The translations under genes were made by a program, and so were the position numbers. From assembly GCA_021613375.1 (NCBI GenBank), contig CM038716.1, positions 18,483,524 to 18,547,523 on the forward strand: DNA of 64,000 nt, given 5' to 3'. Below, piece by piece: positions 35,721 to 47,536 of the stretch (within the stretch, counting starts at the first letter, position 1; every line of letters begins with the position of its first letter). The stretch comes from Megaleporinus macrocephalus (taxonomy: Eukaryota; Chordata; Actinopteri; Characiformes; Anostomidae). The notes under the pieces are model-generated. The model made no database searches and was not told the DNA's origin. It saw nothing but the letters and a program-made list of their open reading frames with translations.

Positions 35721-36450
35721 CCAGAACTCCTGGCTTTTCAGCTTAATCACAAGACCGACAAGGCTGGAAGCTCAGACCCAGAAGAGGCCCCCTTGCTGTG
35801 AACAGCTTATAGCAGAGGTCCACACAATAGTTTCGCCATGGGTGCAACCTCAGCCTCGGCCTTATCTGGTGGGCTAGGGTCTCGTATTATTGACTAATAC
35901 TATTTCTCTGAGGGGGTTTTTATGAACCTACATTACTAATGTTAGCACCCAGTTGGGACCAATCTGAATTGTGGAATTTTTAAATAGTCATTAATGAAAT
36001 CTAAGAACCTCTGATAAGTAAAATAGCTTATCTGCACTGTTACCCACTGCTATTAAATAACCAGAAGATGTTAGACCTTCAGCAGAGGGCAGTACAGAGC
36101 CTGTACCTTACGTTTTAGTCAGTGTTTGTATTTAGTTCAAAGAAAAACTAATATAATCGTCTACAGACCAATATTCAGAATTGATTTCATTTGGTTTCAG
36201 CAAAGTAATTCTTCAGAAACCTGCTGATTTAAAACTAAACAGTGAAATACGTTACAATGTGACTACGCTAGTAATGTCAGCTGGAGTGAGAACAGACGCA
36301 TAGGCAGGTCTTATTCTGCTAACCACTGGGTCTGGGGTTAATATAATAAGTAATAATTAAATTGTCTTCTTAGTTTTCTACATTATTTGAGCTCTACCTT
36401 TGTTTTGTCCTCTCCTCCAACATTATTTTTTAATTAACATAGATTTTTTT
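35721..36450. other. Non-coding, no recognised features
   Basis: AT-leaning single-copy sequence. Part of 36060-36300 may be an unrecognised repeat. Confidence 0.4.

Positions 36451-36452
<2 letters not shown>

Positions 36453-36527
<75 letters not shown>
36453..36527. repeat. (AT)n microsatellite
   Basis: An uninterrupted alternating AT array of about 75 bp, immediately upstream of a LINE tail. Confidence 0.95.
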
Positions 36528-36529
<2 letters not shown>

Positions 36530-36534
36530 AACAA

Positions 36535-36893
36535 CATATGCTGCTTTGTGCAATCTTTGCATTTCACTTCTTACTGTATGTATGTATAGTAATCTATATC
36601 TATTTTATATACCACCCCCTTATCTCACATTCTGTGTACACCTACATTCTATATATTTATTTATATACTATCACATGTACAATAACCTCAAATTGGTAGT
36701 CATTTCTGTTTTGCACTTTATGTAAATAAAGCATTTTGCACATCTGGTTGGATGCTACTGCATTTCATTGGCTTTGTACTCTGCACAATGACAACGTTGA
36801 ATCTAATCTAATCTTACCTTATCTTATGTAATCTTATCTAATCTTATCTAATCTTATCGATCGATCGATCGATAGATCGATAGATAGATAATC
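36535..36893 (+). mobile_element. LINE 3' tail with 3' microsatellite
   Basis: TTTTGCACTTTATG, TGCATTTCATTGGC and CTCTGCACAATGACAACG lead into repeated ATCTA/ATCTT units (36798-36858) and then ATCG/ATAG tetramers to 36893. A short tandem repeat after an ACAATGACAA motif is typical of Rex1/CR1/L2-type fish LINE 3' ends. No ORF survives, so the copy is strongly 5'-truncated. Confidence 0.6.
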
Positions 36894-38620
36894 AAGTAAC
36901 TCCAAAATAATGTTGCAGGAGAGGACAAACACATTTCAATTTCAATGTAATTCAATATATGTATAATAAAAAAATGTGTGTGTGTATATATGCTTCAGCA
37001 TGAAGAGACAGAGTTAGATCAAAACACATTTACAGTCTTCATCAGTCTTAAAGGCACAGCTACAAAAGCAGCTTTTTAACACTAAGGCATAAAGAAATGT
37101 AAAAATGAATTATAACTGCAACACAGAGCGTATAAATGAACCCTTTAGGATAATAGATCAAATGAAAACATATAAAGATATGAGAACATAAAGCATGACT
37201 ATTAGCAGACAGTGATTCTCAGTTTTATTTTGAGAAGATGTAGTTTTTATGTAGTGTGTACACATATGTTCTGACCACTAGCCTGGAGCAGGGCACTCTC
37301 ACACCGCTGGACTGCTGCAGCAGAGGGTGGCTTGGCTACAAGTTTGAGCGGTGTGGGCGATCCTCGTTGTCAGGCTTAAATCAAACACAGTGTTATGAGT
37401 CAGAAGCTCAGACGTGTTTAGTCACATAGAGAAAATACAGCAGGCCTGGCTTCTGTGCTTCGCAGGCTTATGCACAGTCTCTGGTGTTAATCTTAAGGCC
37501 CTAAATGACCTTGTATCATTATGTACAACATTGCAGGAGACTGTAGTCACTCTCGAACACATGCGAATGTACATGACTCACTGAGTGAGTAATTTGAGTT
37601 ACGAGCAAAGAAACAAGCTTCTCCAGCATATATCTAATAATTCTTCCAAAGAAAATTTCATTTCTAGCTTCAGCGCTGTTCCTTCACAGTCGAATATAAA
37701 ACCTGGTGTAGAAGCAGTTTCTATAGTGTGTGTACAAAGTAATGAGTAGGCCTGGTAATGCATTGTGTACAACCTCAGGGTTCTGTAATCTTCTCAGAGA
37801 CAACAGAGAGGTGTGCTTCAGGGGCTTTATACACAAGTAATAACAAATCAAACACTGGCGAAGCAAGGCATGACACAGCTGTCACTACATTTTAAATTAA
37901 ACTAAGAGTAGCAAGAACTTGTGAGTATTAAGTCTAAGCAGCAGCATTCCCTGTGTAATGGGTATTTCTCCGGGTCTGATTTAAGTCCTGAGCATTAACC
38001 GAGCGGCGGCCTATGTGGAAGCTGTTAGTTAAATCAAGTTAAGCCATTTCCGCACTTTAAAGCCACTTCCCAATCACCATACGCCTGCAGGAAGATTGGA
38101 GATTTGATGTATGCTCATGTTTGTTTCAACTCTGGATTAAAGAAGCAGCTTCACCCCACACAGAATTCATTTATGCCTAGAGTACAGGCACAGCCATACT
38201 CCCAGTCAAGATTGATTCCTTCCATGTTCACGTTCATGTCCCTTTTTGTTTACGTGTAAAAAGTCATGTTGTCAGGAACGAGCTCCTACTAGTGGAAGAC
38301 ATGGCTGGTGCAAAAACATGGTTCCATTAAATCCAATACCATGTTTCAATTCGGCTCTACAGACCATATTCATACTTTCTGCACACATTCACTTTGTATT
38401 GCCACAATTCAAGTCAAGCGGGAATGACAAATTACCTCAAGGTACCTGACATTAGTTCCAAGTCTCAATAGTCTCCAAATGAACACGTTTTAAAACCCAA
38501 CACCTTCAACTTATAATTTAGACTGTGAATGTGAATTGGCTGTCTTGTCATCAAGTGGGTTGAAGCAAATACAAAAAAGTCTATGAACGAGCTTCAAGTA
38601 GACTTGAAAAAGGTGTTGAA
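36894..38620. other. Non-coding, no recognised features
   Basis: Single-copy sequence without coding or repeat signal. Confidence 0.4.
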
Positions 38621-38627
38621 AACCCTT

Positions 38628-38791
38628 ATGGTTGCTATGGTGTTGAGACGTCATTGCTTCGTTTTCCCAGGTGGTTGCTGAAGTCATGTTTGGATGTAAT
38701 ACGGTGCCCCAAGTGGTTGGTAAAGTGTTGCTATGTTACTACTATGTTATCTAAAGTAGTTGGTATGCTGTTGCGATGGTGGGTGGTTACT
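38628..38791 (+). repeat. Degenerate minisatellite (GTGGTTGCTATGGTGTTG-like)
   Basis: Variants of a GTGGTTG and GTGTTGCTATG unit recur: GGTTGCTATGGTGTTG, GGTGGTTGCTGAAG, AAGTGGTTGGTAAAGTGTTG and GGTGGGTGGTTACTA. Unit length is roughly 20-25 bp with heavy decay. Arrays of this motif are familiar from other teleost genomes. Confidence 0.5.
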
Positions 38792-38814
38792 AATATGTGT
38801 GTACATATGTGCTA

Positions 38815-39365
38815 GTATGTACATGAGCCTGTCACAGTAATGGCGCCCAAAATTGCCTACTAAGTCAGTAGGTGCTAGATTGGAGCCAGTATGTACTGCT
38901 CAAGTGTTTGGCTGTTTCAGTACCTACACAACCTCGGACACACTACAACCCACCATCTTACCAACATCCTGTGACCACCACTGTAAAAGTCGCACTATTC
39001 ATTAAAAGCCCCATTTGCTATCAAGCTGTAGCTCAGAGAAGACGAACCTCAGAAGAAACGCAAGAAGCGCTAACCTCAGTAACAGCAGTACATTAGCAGA
39101 AGCTACATACACACAGCCGATATACTGCTCTCAACCTTTTTTTCTGCTTTAAACTCATCCGTAGCTCCAGTTGAATCATGGGATAGCACAGTGTGCTGCA
39201 GTTGCACACTGAAAAATGTCTTCTGATACAGTATGTCGTCCGGGGAACGTTTGCTTACTGCTAGAGAAATACAAAGTATTCAAACACACTAGCTGTGCTC
39301 GCACACTGTTTTTGCCCACTGAGCAGTACGCAAGAAGACGATTTCAGACACCCAGGGTCTCATTT
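38815..39365 (+). mobile_element. Probable non-autonomous DNA-element copy
   Basis: Landmarks include GTACTGCTCAAGTGTTTGGC, TTGCACACTGAAAAATGTC, GATACAGTATGTCGTCCGGG and GATTTCAGACACCCAGGGTC. I recall them in this order from a common teleost repeat. No transposase. Exact ends and target duplication were not resolved. A related fragment may lie at 41112-41150 (GTGTGTCCGAATACTTC). Confidence 0.45.
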
Positions 39366-40490
39366 ATGGGACTTTTACATCTGAAGATTACATTTCTCAG
39401 ACTCATACACAATAAGCACAGCCCATTTCAAAACAACCTTCAAATGCAACTGATGTAGTTCTTTCAACCCTTTTCATCCCGAGGTCCTACTTTAACGGGT
39501 AGTAGTATAACGGATACTACTATAAGTGTGTTCTTGTTATACAGGCGACCAGCTTCTTTTCCATCATTGCAACTGAAATTGTCAGCATAACAGTATTGCT
39601 ATGCTTCAGCGATAAACATTGGAAGCCAAGCTGCAGCTGAAAACAGGGAAAACCATTCATGTTAACTAATTTAGGAGGTGATACTTCAACTGAACTTGTA
39701 ATTACGAGTAGAGGACAGAGAAATAAAAAGGGGTCATGATTATTCCCCTTTGCAAGCACAGAAACACTGCAACCAGCAAGTGTCTATCTTCTTTCTTTTG
39801 AATTTACTACAATAGCTGCTTTCCTCAACTCTAGCTGACCGTTCAAACACCTCAAACTTCAGCCTCACAGCTGAGCAGGGGTCAGGAATTCTGATGCTGT
39901 TGGAAGTTATGAACCCTTAAGGGTCTTATTGTTTGGCACTAGATGCAGAAGGCGGCTTCTCCACAGATCACCGCTGGTGAGGATGCTGTAAAGAATGTGC
40001 CCTTAAATGAGACACATTGTGTATGTAACGTCTAAAAGGGGCAACTTCTTGATATCATTGGTGAAATTTAAATTTTCCCGACATTAAGCCCAAATATGTC
40101 CTGTGATCCTGAAATTTTATTAAAAAAGGAAAAATAAGCAAAATCACAATAAAATTAAGAACAGTAAATTGGCTGATCAAGCCAAATCAAAACATGGTTT
40201 TAGCTTTGATACATTCGTAGGGCAGCGTTTAGAAATATTTGCTCGCGTTTGCACTGTGCTGGTCAGTTGGGAGCTACTAAATATCGACAACTAGGAGACA
40301 ATACAGCAAACATGACTTGCTTAGTTATGCCATCCGCAACAAATTAAACTCTCTAGGAATGAACCTTACGACATGCATGTCATAGCATCAGTAAACTACC
40401 GAGTCAACCAAATGAAAACCGGTTTAATAGCAAAAAATCAAAAACAAACAAATAAAAGGCAAGTTACTTCTTATGCACTGTTCTGTCATC
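39366..40490. other. Non-coding, no recognised features
   Basis: AT-leaning single-copy sequence. No domain-bearing frame. Confidence 0.4.
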
Positions 40491-40499
40491 TCACACTGT

Positions 40500-41115
40500 G
40501 ACACCCATCACGGTGCCACAGCAGAGCCACCAAGATGGTCAGAGATCCCACCCACCCAGCTCACGGACTGTTCAGACTGCTGCCCTCTGGAAAACGCTAC
40601 TGCAGCATGCGGTGCAGGACTTCCAGACTGAGCAAAAGTTTCTTTCCACAAGCCATCAGTCTGCTCAACACTTCCTGATGAGCAGACTCATCAGATCTGT
40701 TACTCCTGAACATATACTCTTCATACTCAGGTGGTCCTCCACTTAATGCTGCTAATTTTGTGCAATAGACTCATTGTTTCTTTCTAAACCTAAGCACTCT
40801 ACACCTTAAGATGTTTGAATTTAGTTATGTTTACATTGTGCAATATATATATTCACTTTAAGTGCAATACGTCTGCAAAAACACTTTTTTGAAGTATATC
40901 TATCTATATAGAGTATATCTCACTATTTATCACACGCACTCTTTCTATATTTTATCACATACACTCTTTCTATATTTTCCACTGCACTGTCATGTTGTTA
41001 TTTATTTGTCATGTTAGTTGTATGTCTTGTGTTTTTATATATCTGCACATTGGAGTTCAGCTGTGCACTCAGTTGTAAAGTCTGAATGACAATAAAGTTC
41101 ACTTTGACTTTGTGT
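40500..41115 (+). mobile_element. 5'-truncated CR1/L2-type LINE, last ~46 codons plus 3' UTR
   Basis: In the frame ending at the TGA at 40676-40678 the translation contains RDPTHPAHGLFRLLPSGKR, then RCRTSRL and KSFFPQAISLLN. This corresponds to the conserved C-terminal pattern of CR1/L2 reverse-transcriptase polyproteins (DPSHP..., LLPSGRRYR, RCRTNR, SFFP.A...LN). The reading frame is open back to a TGA at 40500. The 3' UTR ends in CTGAATGACAATAAAGTTC near 41084-41102. Nothing of the RT catalytic domain or endonuclease remains, so the copy is inactive. The other open frame here (40498-40746) is a shadow. Confidence 0.75.
40535..40678 (+). pseudogene. C-terminal fragment of LINE reverse-transcriptase ORF
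   Basis: This is the codon stretch described for the enclosing LINE. The ATG at 40535 is merely an internal methionine: the frame continues upstream as CHSRATK before it, in line with the family. It ends at a natural stop, followed by LINE 3' UTR. It has no domain able to act alone. Confidence 0.7.
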
Positions 41116-41965
41116 GTCCGAATACTTCTAAGTAGTACTGCAATAGTATAACAAAGTTGCTAGCAATAACCACCTAGATAACCACGCAGATTAGGGCTGG
41201 GTATTAGCATATTCATGGACAGTTGTATATCTTCTGTTTGCTTGTGTAGAGCAACACAAGACGACAGTCCAGCGTGGCATATGTGTAAATGGACTAATGT
41301 GCATGTTATATTAACTTCCCACACTGAGCACATTTGCACAAGCAGAACACGCACACACACTTACAGCTCAGTGATCCCAGGCTGGCCATGCGGAGCATGA
41401 CAAGATCTTTACACTCAAGCCTGCCCAGCTCCTCAGGCCATGGCCAGATGCCCTGCACTTGCCCAATTGCGCTGTGCCGCATTAACCTACCATGACAGCC
41501 AGCCTCTCCTGAGTGCGTCTTGGGCCCCAGACAGATGGGAGGAAAGGTGGAGCACGTCATGTGTGAAGCGGGCAGACAGCTTTTGGTGTGCTCTCGATCA
41601 TGGGGAAGTGTGTGGTGAGTATGGAGAGGTCTTTGTTTACACAGAGCGAGGGGTGATCTGGGTACGTGCGATATCGTTACCTGGGCGTAGTGAGGTACAG
41701 GAGGGCTTTATCGTGCCAGAGAAGCACCGATGAGTGTGCGCTAAAAGAAAATCAGGCGCTGCTGTTCATGACCAACTGTCTGTAGGAAGCTTCAACATTA
41801 TGAATGACCTAGATCTCGGGAAGTGTGAAACCAGCCAAAACATACAAGACACACAAAACATTACACACAGTGTGACTGAAGAGGATGTAGCTGTTGGCCT
41901 CATTTGTAGCACACTCCTCTCCAAACTACATGAATAGTAATGTATGTATATACACATATATGTAC
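41116..41965. other. Non-coding, no recognised features
   Basis: Single-copy. The 97-codon plus frame 41440-41733 and the 84-codon minus frame overlap and lack domains. Confidence 0.4.
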
Positions 41966-41969
41966 ATAT

Positions 41970-42140
41970 AGTACTGAACAGAAGTCTGAGACCCCCATTC
42001 TGAGGAAATATAAAATAAATCAACTTGCTTAAGACAAAAAAAAAGAACATCAAAAGAAATTAAGTAATAATAAAACAAGAGATTCTGTTCATTCTTCCAC
42101 TGTCTGCGAACAAGCCTATCGATCTGAAAGGATGTGTAGT
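41970..42140. mobile_element. Possible Tc1-like terminal fragment
   Basis: GTACTGAACAGAAGTCTGAG followed by ACCCCC resembles the recalled termini of Tc1-like elements (tacagtactg.acaaaagtctgag). The following AAAGGATGTGTAG near 42128 is reminiscent of distal Tc1 text. No opposing terminus was found. Confidence 0.35.
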
Positions 42141-43140
42141 TGTCTGATGCTGAAAAAAGGAAATAAACAAAAAAAGAATATTAGCAAAGAGCTCTTCTCA
42201 GAATAATGGACTGGCCACTAGAGACGCAGCGAGAACTGATGCCTCAGTACTTGTTTTTCTACAGCACTGCAAAGCACTTCAAACACAGACCCCCAGATCT
42301 ATTTAAAGAATTCAAGGCGAGCGGGTTTAATTCATATTAATGCTTTTAGGTATTCTAAGTCATATACTTGTTGTTCACACGCTACCCTTTTTTTGTTTGA
42401 GACAGCTGGCACTACTTTACGTTCTACATAACTGCAATAGCCAAACACAAAAGGCTACCGTGATGTAACCACTGCTCGTATCAGTGCATAATCATGCTCA
42501 ACGCTCAGACCGTGAGTGTCATTTGTCTTTAAAATTAAATGCTGGTCTGTCACCATATCAGTACATTTAAACCACTGCCACTCTGACTACACAGCAGGTG
42601 TGTGTCCCTGTGTGTGTTACACTGTGTGTGCAGAATCTGCTGTTTTCTTACAGTCATTGAGCTACATCTGCTAACTGACATCATCTAATACTTTATTGCG
42701 TATTACTGTTTATTACTACACTGGCTAAACGGTACATCCTCATTCACTGCTAAAACAAATACAGAAACCTATTTCACAGCTTTTTAAAGTTAGCTCAACT
42801 TAACATACAACTGTGATGTAAACTGTAAGTTGTCATGTTGACTTTTTTCATGTAAATTTTATTGTAACTTGTAAAATTTGTATTAGTTCACTCATCATGC
42901 AAAGTTCCCAAAATCAAAGTCATCAATCTTTTAAAATGGTTTTAAAAAATGTATTGAAAAACATCAGAACTTCAAATTACAGTTTCTCTCCTGACACCAA
43001 CAATGTGAGGGTATGCACACACAAATTATAGCTTATTGCAAGAACGAGAATTTGGCCATGGTCTGCTGAAGCCTGACAAAAGAGGAAAGAAAAAGACTTC
43101 AATAACTGTAGTACATAATGTGAATCCTGTGCATGTGTGT
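42141..43140. other. Non-coding, no recognised features
   Basis: AT-leaning single-copy sequence with short TG-rich stretches near 42600. Confidence 0.4.
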
Positions 43141-43760
43141 TGCTTACCAAGCCAAGCCTCTGAGCAGAATTTAATGAACTGAAAACGACCTTGATCGGTG
43201 ATTCAAAGCTGGGAGCACGGGCCATCCCCCCCACCACCCCTCTGCCAGCCTCTGCCCTCGCATTCATCAAGTGTGTGTTTTGATCTCTCAGGCACATCAC
43301 ATGTGTTCCCCCAACCAGAGCCAGCCACAGTCCACTCCTATTGGCTCAGTCAGCTCTGGAAATTACCCCCCACCCCACCCCACCCCAACCTAACCTCCCC
43401 CACCACACGCACTAACAATAATGCAGTGGCCTTGCGTCGCCCTGGGCACATCCTACACTGAATAGTTAACTTTTGATTAAGGCTGGACGCTCCTCGCAAG
43501 TAATATGAAGGGGTCAGGCAGCTGCTTTAATACTCAGAGAGAGCTATTACTCCTCTTCCCTGGCAACGGACACTAACCACAGTCGAGCGGGCAAAGAACA
43601 AGCAGTTTTTATACACTTGAATGAAACACCACCGGGCCGAATAGGACCTAAACGGTTTGCGAGTGCTCTCTCTGCCTTTTCCCTACACGGATTATCACTC
43701 TGCGGAATCCGCCATTTCCGGGAATGAGCTGTGAAGAACAACGCTGATGACTTTAATTTG
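43140..43760. promoter_or_regulatory. Candidate conserved non-coding block with C-rich motif
   Basis: Complex sequence with moderate GC. The plus strand has repeated CCCCA units at 43365-43390, so the minus strand carries four closely spaced G4+ runs able to form a G-quadruplex. Regulatory status is inference. Confidence 0.3.
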
Positions 43761-44167
43761 TGTTTTTCTGAACTACAGTGACACAGGGACAGAAAATAAA
43801 AGTCCCCGTAAATTACTGTGACCAGAGTCAGCTTAACAGCCTCTTCCCACTCTAATGACTAGGCTGAGGCTACATGTGCTGTGTTTGTGTTTTTAAGAAA
43901 AGAAAACACGGCTCACACAAAGCTAATCACGCTGGAGCGGACTTTAAAACATACAGTAGGCCGGCAGTCACGTTACCACTCAGCTGGCGGATTACAAAAG
44001 CAGGCCGCACCATTACAATTATAGTGCGATATTCGAATGTAAAAACGATAGCAGTATATTTCTTTACGAGACAAGTCCTTCCTGTGAACCCGTCCCCATC
44101 GCTTCCTCCAAAAAAACAGAGAGCATGGGGAAAGAAATGACTTTACCCATTGCTCATTTCATGTGGT

Positions 44168-44188
44168 CTTCCAGCTTCGAGCTGGAAG
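44168..44188. repeat. Short perfect hairpin
   Basis: CTTCCAGCT and AGCTGGAAG form a 9-bp stem with a 3-nt TCG loop. No T-run follows that would suggest a terminator, and eukaryotic context makes that reading irrelevant. Confidence 0.8.
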
Positions 44189-44391
44189 TAATGAGCTAAT
44201 TGTGGCTTTTGATGTCAACTTGCAACTTTTTTTTTTCCACCCTCTCCAAACCATGTGTGTTATTCTTCGAAGTCCATAAAGCTTTTCAAACTGTTTTGCA
44301 ATCATAGCCAAAGCCTGAGAGGAGAAAAATAACTGAGTTCAACTAAGTCAGTGTAAATGCAAGGTATTAATTATGCTCAATGAACAGAGAA

Positions 44392-44394
<3 letters not shown>

Positions 44395-44427
<33 letters not shown>
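44395..44427. repeat. (GA)n microsatellite
   Basis: A GA array of about 33 bp. Purine-rich sequence continues in patches to 44660. Confidence 0.95.
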
Positions 44428-44429
<2 letters not shown>

Positions 44430-44836
44430 GGCTGCTGCGCTCCATTTAAAATATGATCAGTTTAATCGAGCCCTGCTGAGTGCTGAGTTGAGGCTCAGGG
44501 AAAGCTGCAAGAACAGGAGAGCAGATGGATGAGAGGGTTGTAGAGAGACGAGAAGGGAGACAGCACGATAGAGGTGAGAAATAAAAAAAAAGAGAAACAG
44601 AGAGAGAGAGCGTTAAAGAAGAAGTAGGGAGAGACAGAGAGAGAGATGGACAAGTGCTCTGGATACATTGCAAATTTGAATCTCCATCAGATAAATAAAC
44701 AAACAAACAAACGAATAAACACATTTCCACACATAGTGATTCAGTAAAGCAGAAGTGTTTAAATATCATTACTCTTAATGTGAGGTCACATCCACTGACT
44801 GGCCCTGTGAGTGGAAGAGATGACTCTCTCTTTGAT

Positions 44837-44858
44837 TCTCTCTCTCTCTCTCTCTCTG
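44837..44858. repeat. (TC)n microsatellite
   Basis: A TC array of about 20 bp. Confidence 0.9.
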
Positions 44859-44859
44859 C

Positions 44860-45368
44860 CTCAGAGCAGGAGAATCTCGAGTCTGGCTGCAGTCACGCAC
44901 GGCAGGATTTACGGGCGGAAAATTGCAAGTCTTGAATGGGGAAGGTGAAAAGAGGAGACAGAGGCCAAGATAAAGATGAGAGAGGCGTGAGTAGAAGGCA
45001 GACAGGAGGAGAAGCTGAGAGCGGATCGTGGACTCGGCGGCTGCTCTTTAACTGCTAACGCTGCAGGAAATCTCACCAGTAAATGCCAGCACCAGTTTCT
45101 AAAGCTTCCACAGCTCACACGGTTAGACACAAGTCACCGTATTCACACCGTGGCTATTTCACTTATTATCACACACACACGGCAGGCGAAGGGCACTGGC
45201 TTAGCACCGGGTTAACGGATACAAACTGATGCGCATCCTCTATCAAAAAACAGGCATATGAGCCTACAGAGAAACTCAAATAACACAAAGAGAAAGAGAT
45301 ACAACACCTGTAAAAATCTGAGAGTAAGAGGTAATTTGAGCAGCACTACATCAGGATGAGAATAAAAT
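44860..45368. other. Non-coding, no recognised features
   Basis: Mixed single-copy sequence, purine-rich at 44935-45030. Confidence 0.4.
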
Positions 45369-45369
45369 A

Positions 45370-45940
45370 TGACACACTCACTGGGAATTTTATTAGCAAC
45401 AACTTCATGCATTACACTCACTGCCCATTTTATCACCTTCACTTTCCACATAGGAGCACTCTGTAGTTCTGCAGGTACAGACTGTAGTTCATCTGTTTCT
45501 GTGTAAACTTTGTTAACCCCTTTTTACTCTTCACTGATCAGGACCACCAGAGCAGGTATTATTTGGATAGTGTGGTGAATCATTCTCAACACTGCAGTGA
45601 CACAGAGCGACACTGAAGCATAGTCCACCAACCGAAAATATTTAGCCAACAGTGTCCTGTGGACAGAGTGCTGAGATCCCTAAAGGAGGACTAGAGGGTG
45701 GCCAACACAAATCATCTCTGACTCTACATCTACAAGGTGGACCAACAAGGTAGGCGTGTCTAATAGAGTGAACAGTCAGTGGACACAGAGTTCAAAACAT
45801 GTATCCAGGGCAACACAAACTAACACACTACCATCATGTCAGTGCCACTGCAGTGCTGAAAGTGAAAAACTATTCTAACAATACTCTGTGGGGGTCTCTA
45901 CCTCTACAGAACGGTGTGAAAGGGGGTTAATAAAACGGTT
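45370..45940 (+). mobile_element. Foldback-type dispersed repeat, copy 2
   Basis: It opens with ACACTCACTGCCCATTTTAT and GCACTCTGTAGTTCTGCAG. It passes through CAGGACCACCAGAGCAGGTA and TAGTCCACCAACCG, and ends the first part with GTGTCTAATAGAGTGAACAG and GTGGACACAGAG near 45790. A second, inverted piece follows at about 45811-45930 (ACACAAACTAACACACTACC, GTGAAAGGGGGTTAATAAAA) and corresponds to the reverse complement of the element's own middle. Landmarks match copy 1 at 4405-4936 in opposite overall orientation. No coding capacity. Confidence 0.7.
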
Positions 45941-46241
45941 CAGGTTTGCATATGGACAGGAGGGACATGAATAATCATGCTTGCATTTGATTGGCTGAAG
46001 GGGAGGGTAATCTCCAAAGACTGACATATCAACGTGCAAATGGTCTTACTGCTAGACTCAGAGAGGCAGGAGCTGATCAGTGTGCTAGTTATAAATCATC
46101 AGGGGTCTTCATCTAAAGACCTCAAGCACTCAAGCAAGTCATTTAGTTGAATTACCGCCTTTCAATGTCATGCCAACATGTTGGATTATTAGTAAATATC
46201 ATGTCACCAAATAATACATACATCAACCTTTGGGTTTCACA

Positions 46242-47257
46242 TAGGGCTGAAACGATTCCTCGAGGAACTCGAGTATAAAAAATAATCAAAGCAAATTCTT
46301 TGCCTCGAAGATTTGTTTAGTCCATACAAACATATACAGAGCGCTGTTTCGCACGGATGACTTTTACTGTTGCACAGCGCGCGCTTACGGGTTAGGGTTA
46401 CTTTTCCACCTTAAATGATGCAGCAGTTAGAGGCGGCAGAATGTAACTTCTATACCATTTAAGGTGGAACGAGGTATTCTAATAAGAAGCTAACTTCAGA
46501 AAGCAAGTAACTGAGCTTTCCCAGCAAACTGATAGTAAGTCTGAGTTTTACGGTAACCCCTAACCGAGCACGACACCAGTGTTTCAGCATCTGAGCAGAA
46601 AGCAGTTCAGTCTACACGTCCAGTCCACAGAGCGAACACACAGTAACGATAAAATCAGTGTGATGGCGAGTTGAGATGACGGCTAGTAAAGCGTGAATGT
46701 TGTGGTTACATCTAATGGCTAGTTAAGAAAGTGCGATGGCGAGTTATGTCCGTAAATGAGATTTATTCACATTATTGTTTTGATCATAGTTACAAACACA
46801 CACACAAAACAACATCCACCCCTCACAGTGATGCATAAAATACACAGCAAATTAAATATCAGGTGGTGTTTGTAACTATTTGGAACCTAAAACGCACCAA
46901 ATCTATTACAGCGAGAATATTCAGTTTAGTTTGTTTGCAGTAAGTGGGTCAGCAAGTGTAGGACAAGCTTTAGTATAGTAAATGAGTGTACAGTAGGCAG
47001 TCTTGTGAACTTACAGTCTAATATATAGGTCTAGTAATACATATCAATAATAGTAATTGTTAAAATATTTTCTTTAAAACTGTATTATATGCAATTTAAG
47101 CAATAAAATGTTAAGAACCCTGTATTATTTTATCTTATATTTACTATTGCTCGTTAATAATCAAAAAAATATATTTTTGTAATCCGATTACTCGATTAAT
47201 CGATGGAACAATTGATAGAATACTTGATTACTAAAATAATCGATAGCTGCAGCCCTA
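46242..47257. mobile_element. Non-autonomous hAT-type transposon, 1,016 bp, with 8-bp target duplications
   Basis: The termini are TAGGGCTG at 46242-46249 and CAGCCCTA at 47250-47257, inverted and followed inward by imperfect pairing through ATCGATT-like sequence. GTTTCACA lies immediately outside both ends (46234-46241 and 47258-47265), a perfect 8-bp target duplication diagnostic of the hAT superfamily. The interior has no transposase and includes a perfect 14-bp inverted pair (46404-46417 with 46456-46469). It must have been mobilised in trans. The intact duplications suggest a not very old insertion. Confidence 0.85.
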
Positions 47258-47491
47258 GTTTCACATATAACAACATAGTAGCATTCATTACTAATTACAT
47301 TAATAATTATTACTAGTTGATTATGTGCAGAGACAAGCACAACATGACCCATGGTGAGTTCAGAGCACAAAGACGACCCCTGGAGTCTCTGCAAACTGCT
47401 CTAGCCCGACTAACATCTTCTACACAGCTTCAGCAAATCAGACACAAGGAGAAAGACAGGAGTAGGGATGCAGAGGAAATGGATGAGGGGC

Positions 47492-47497
<6 letters not shown>

Positions 47498-47534
<37 letters not shown>
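47498..47534. repeat. (GA)n microsatellite
   Basis: A GA array of about 37 bp. Confidence 0.95.

Positions 47535-47536
<2 letters not shown>

Noticed and set aside
42180..42260. GGACTGGCCAC string as Tc1 transposase C-terminal coding text
   Set aside because: Only about 10 bases agree with the transposase pattern and the surrounding translation does not.
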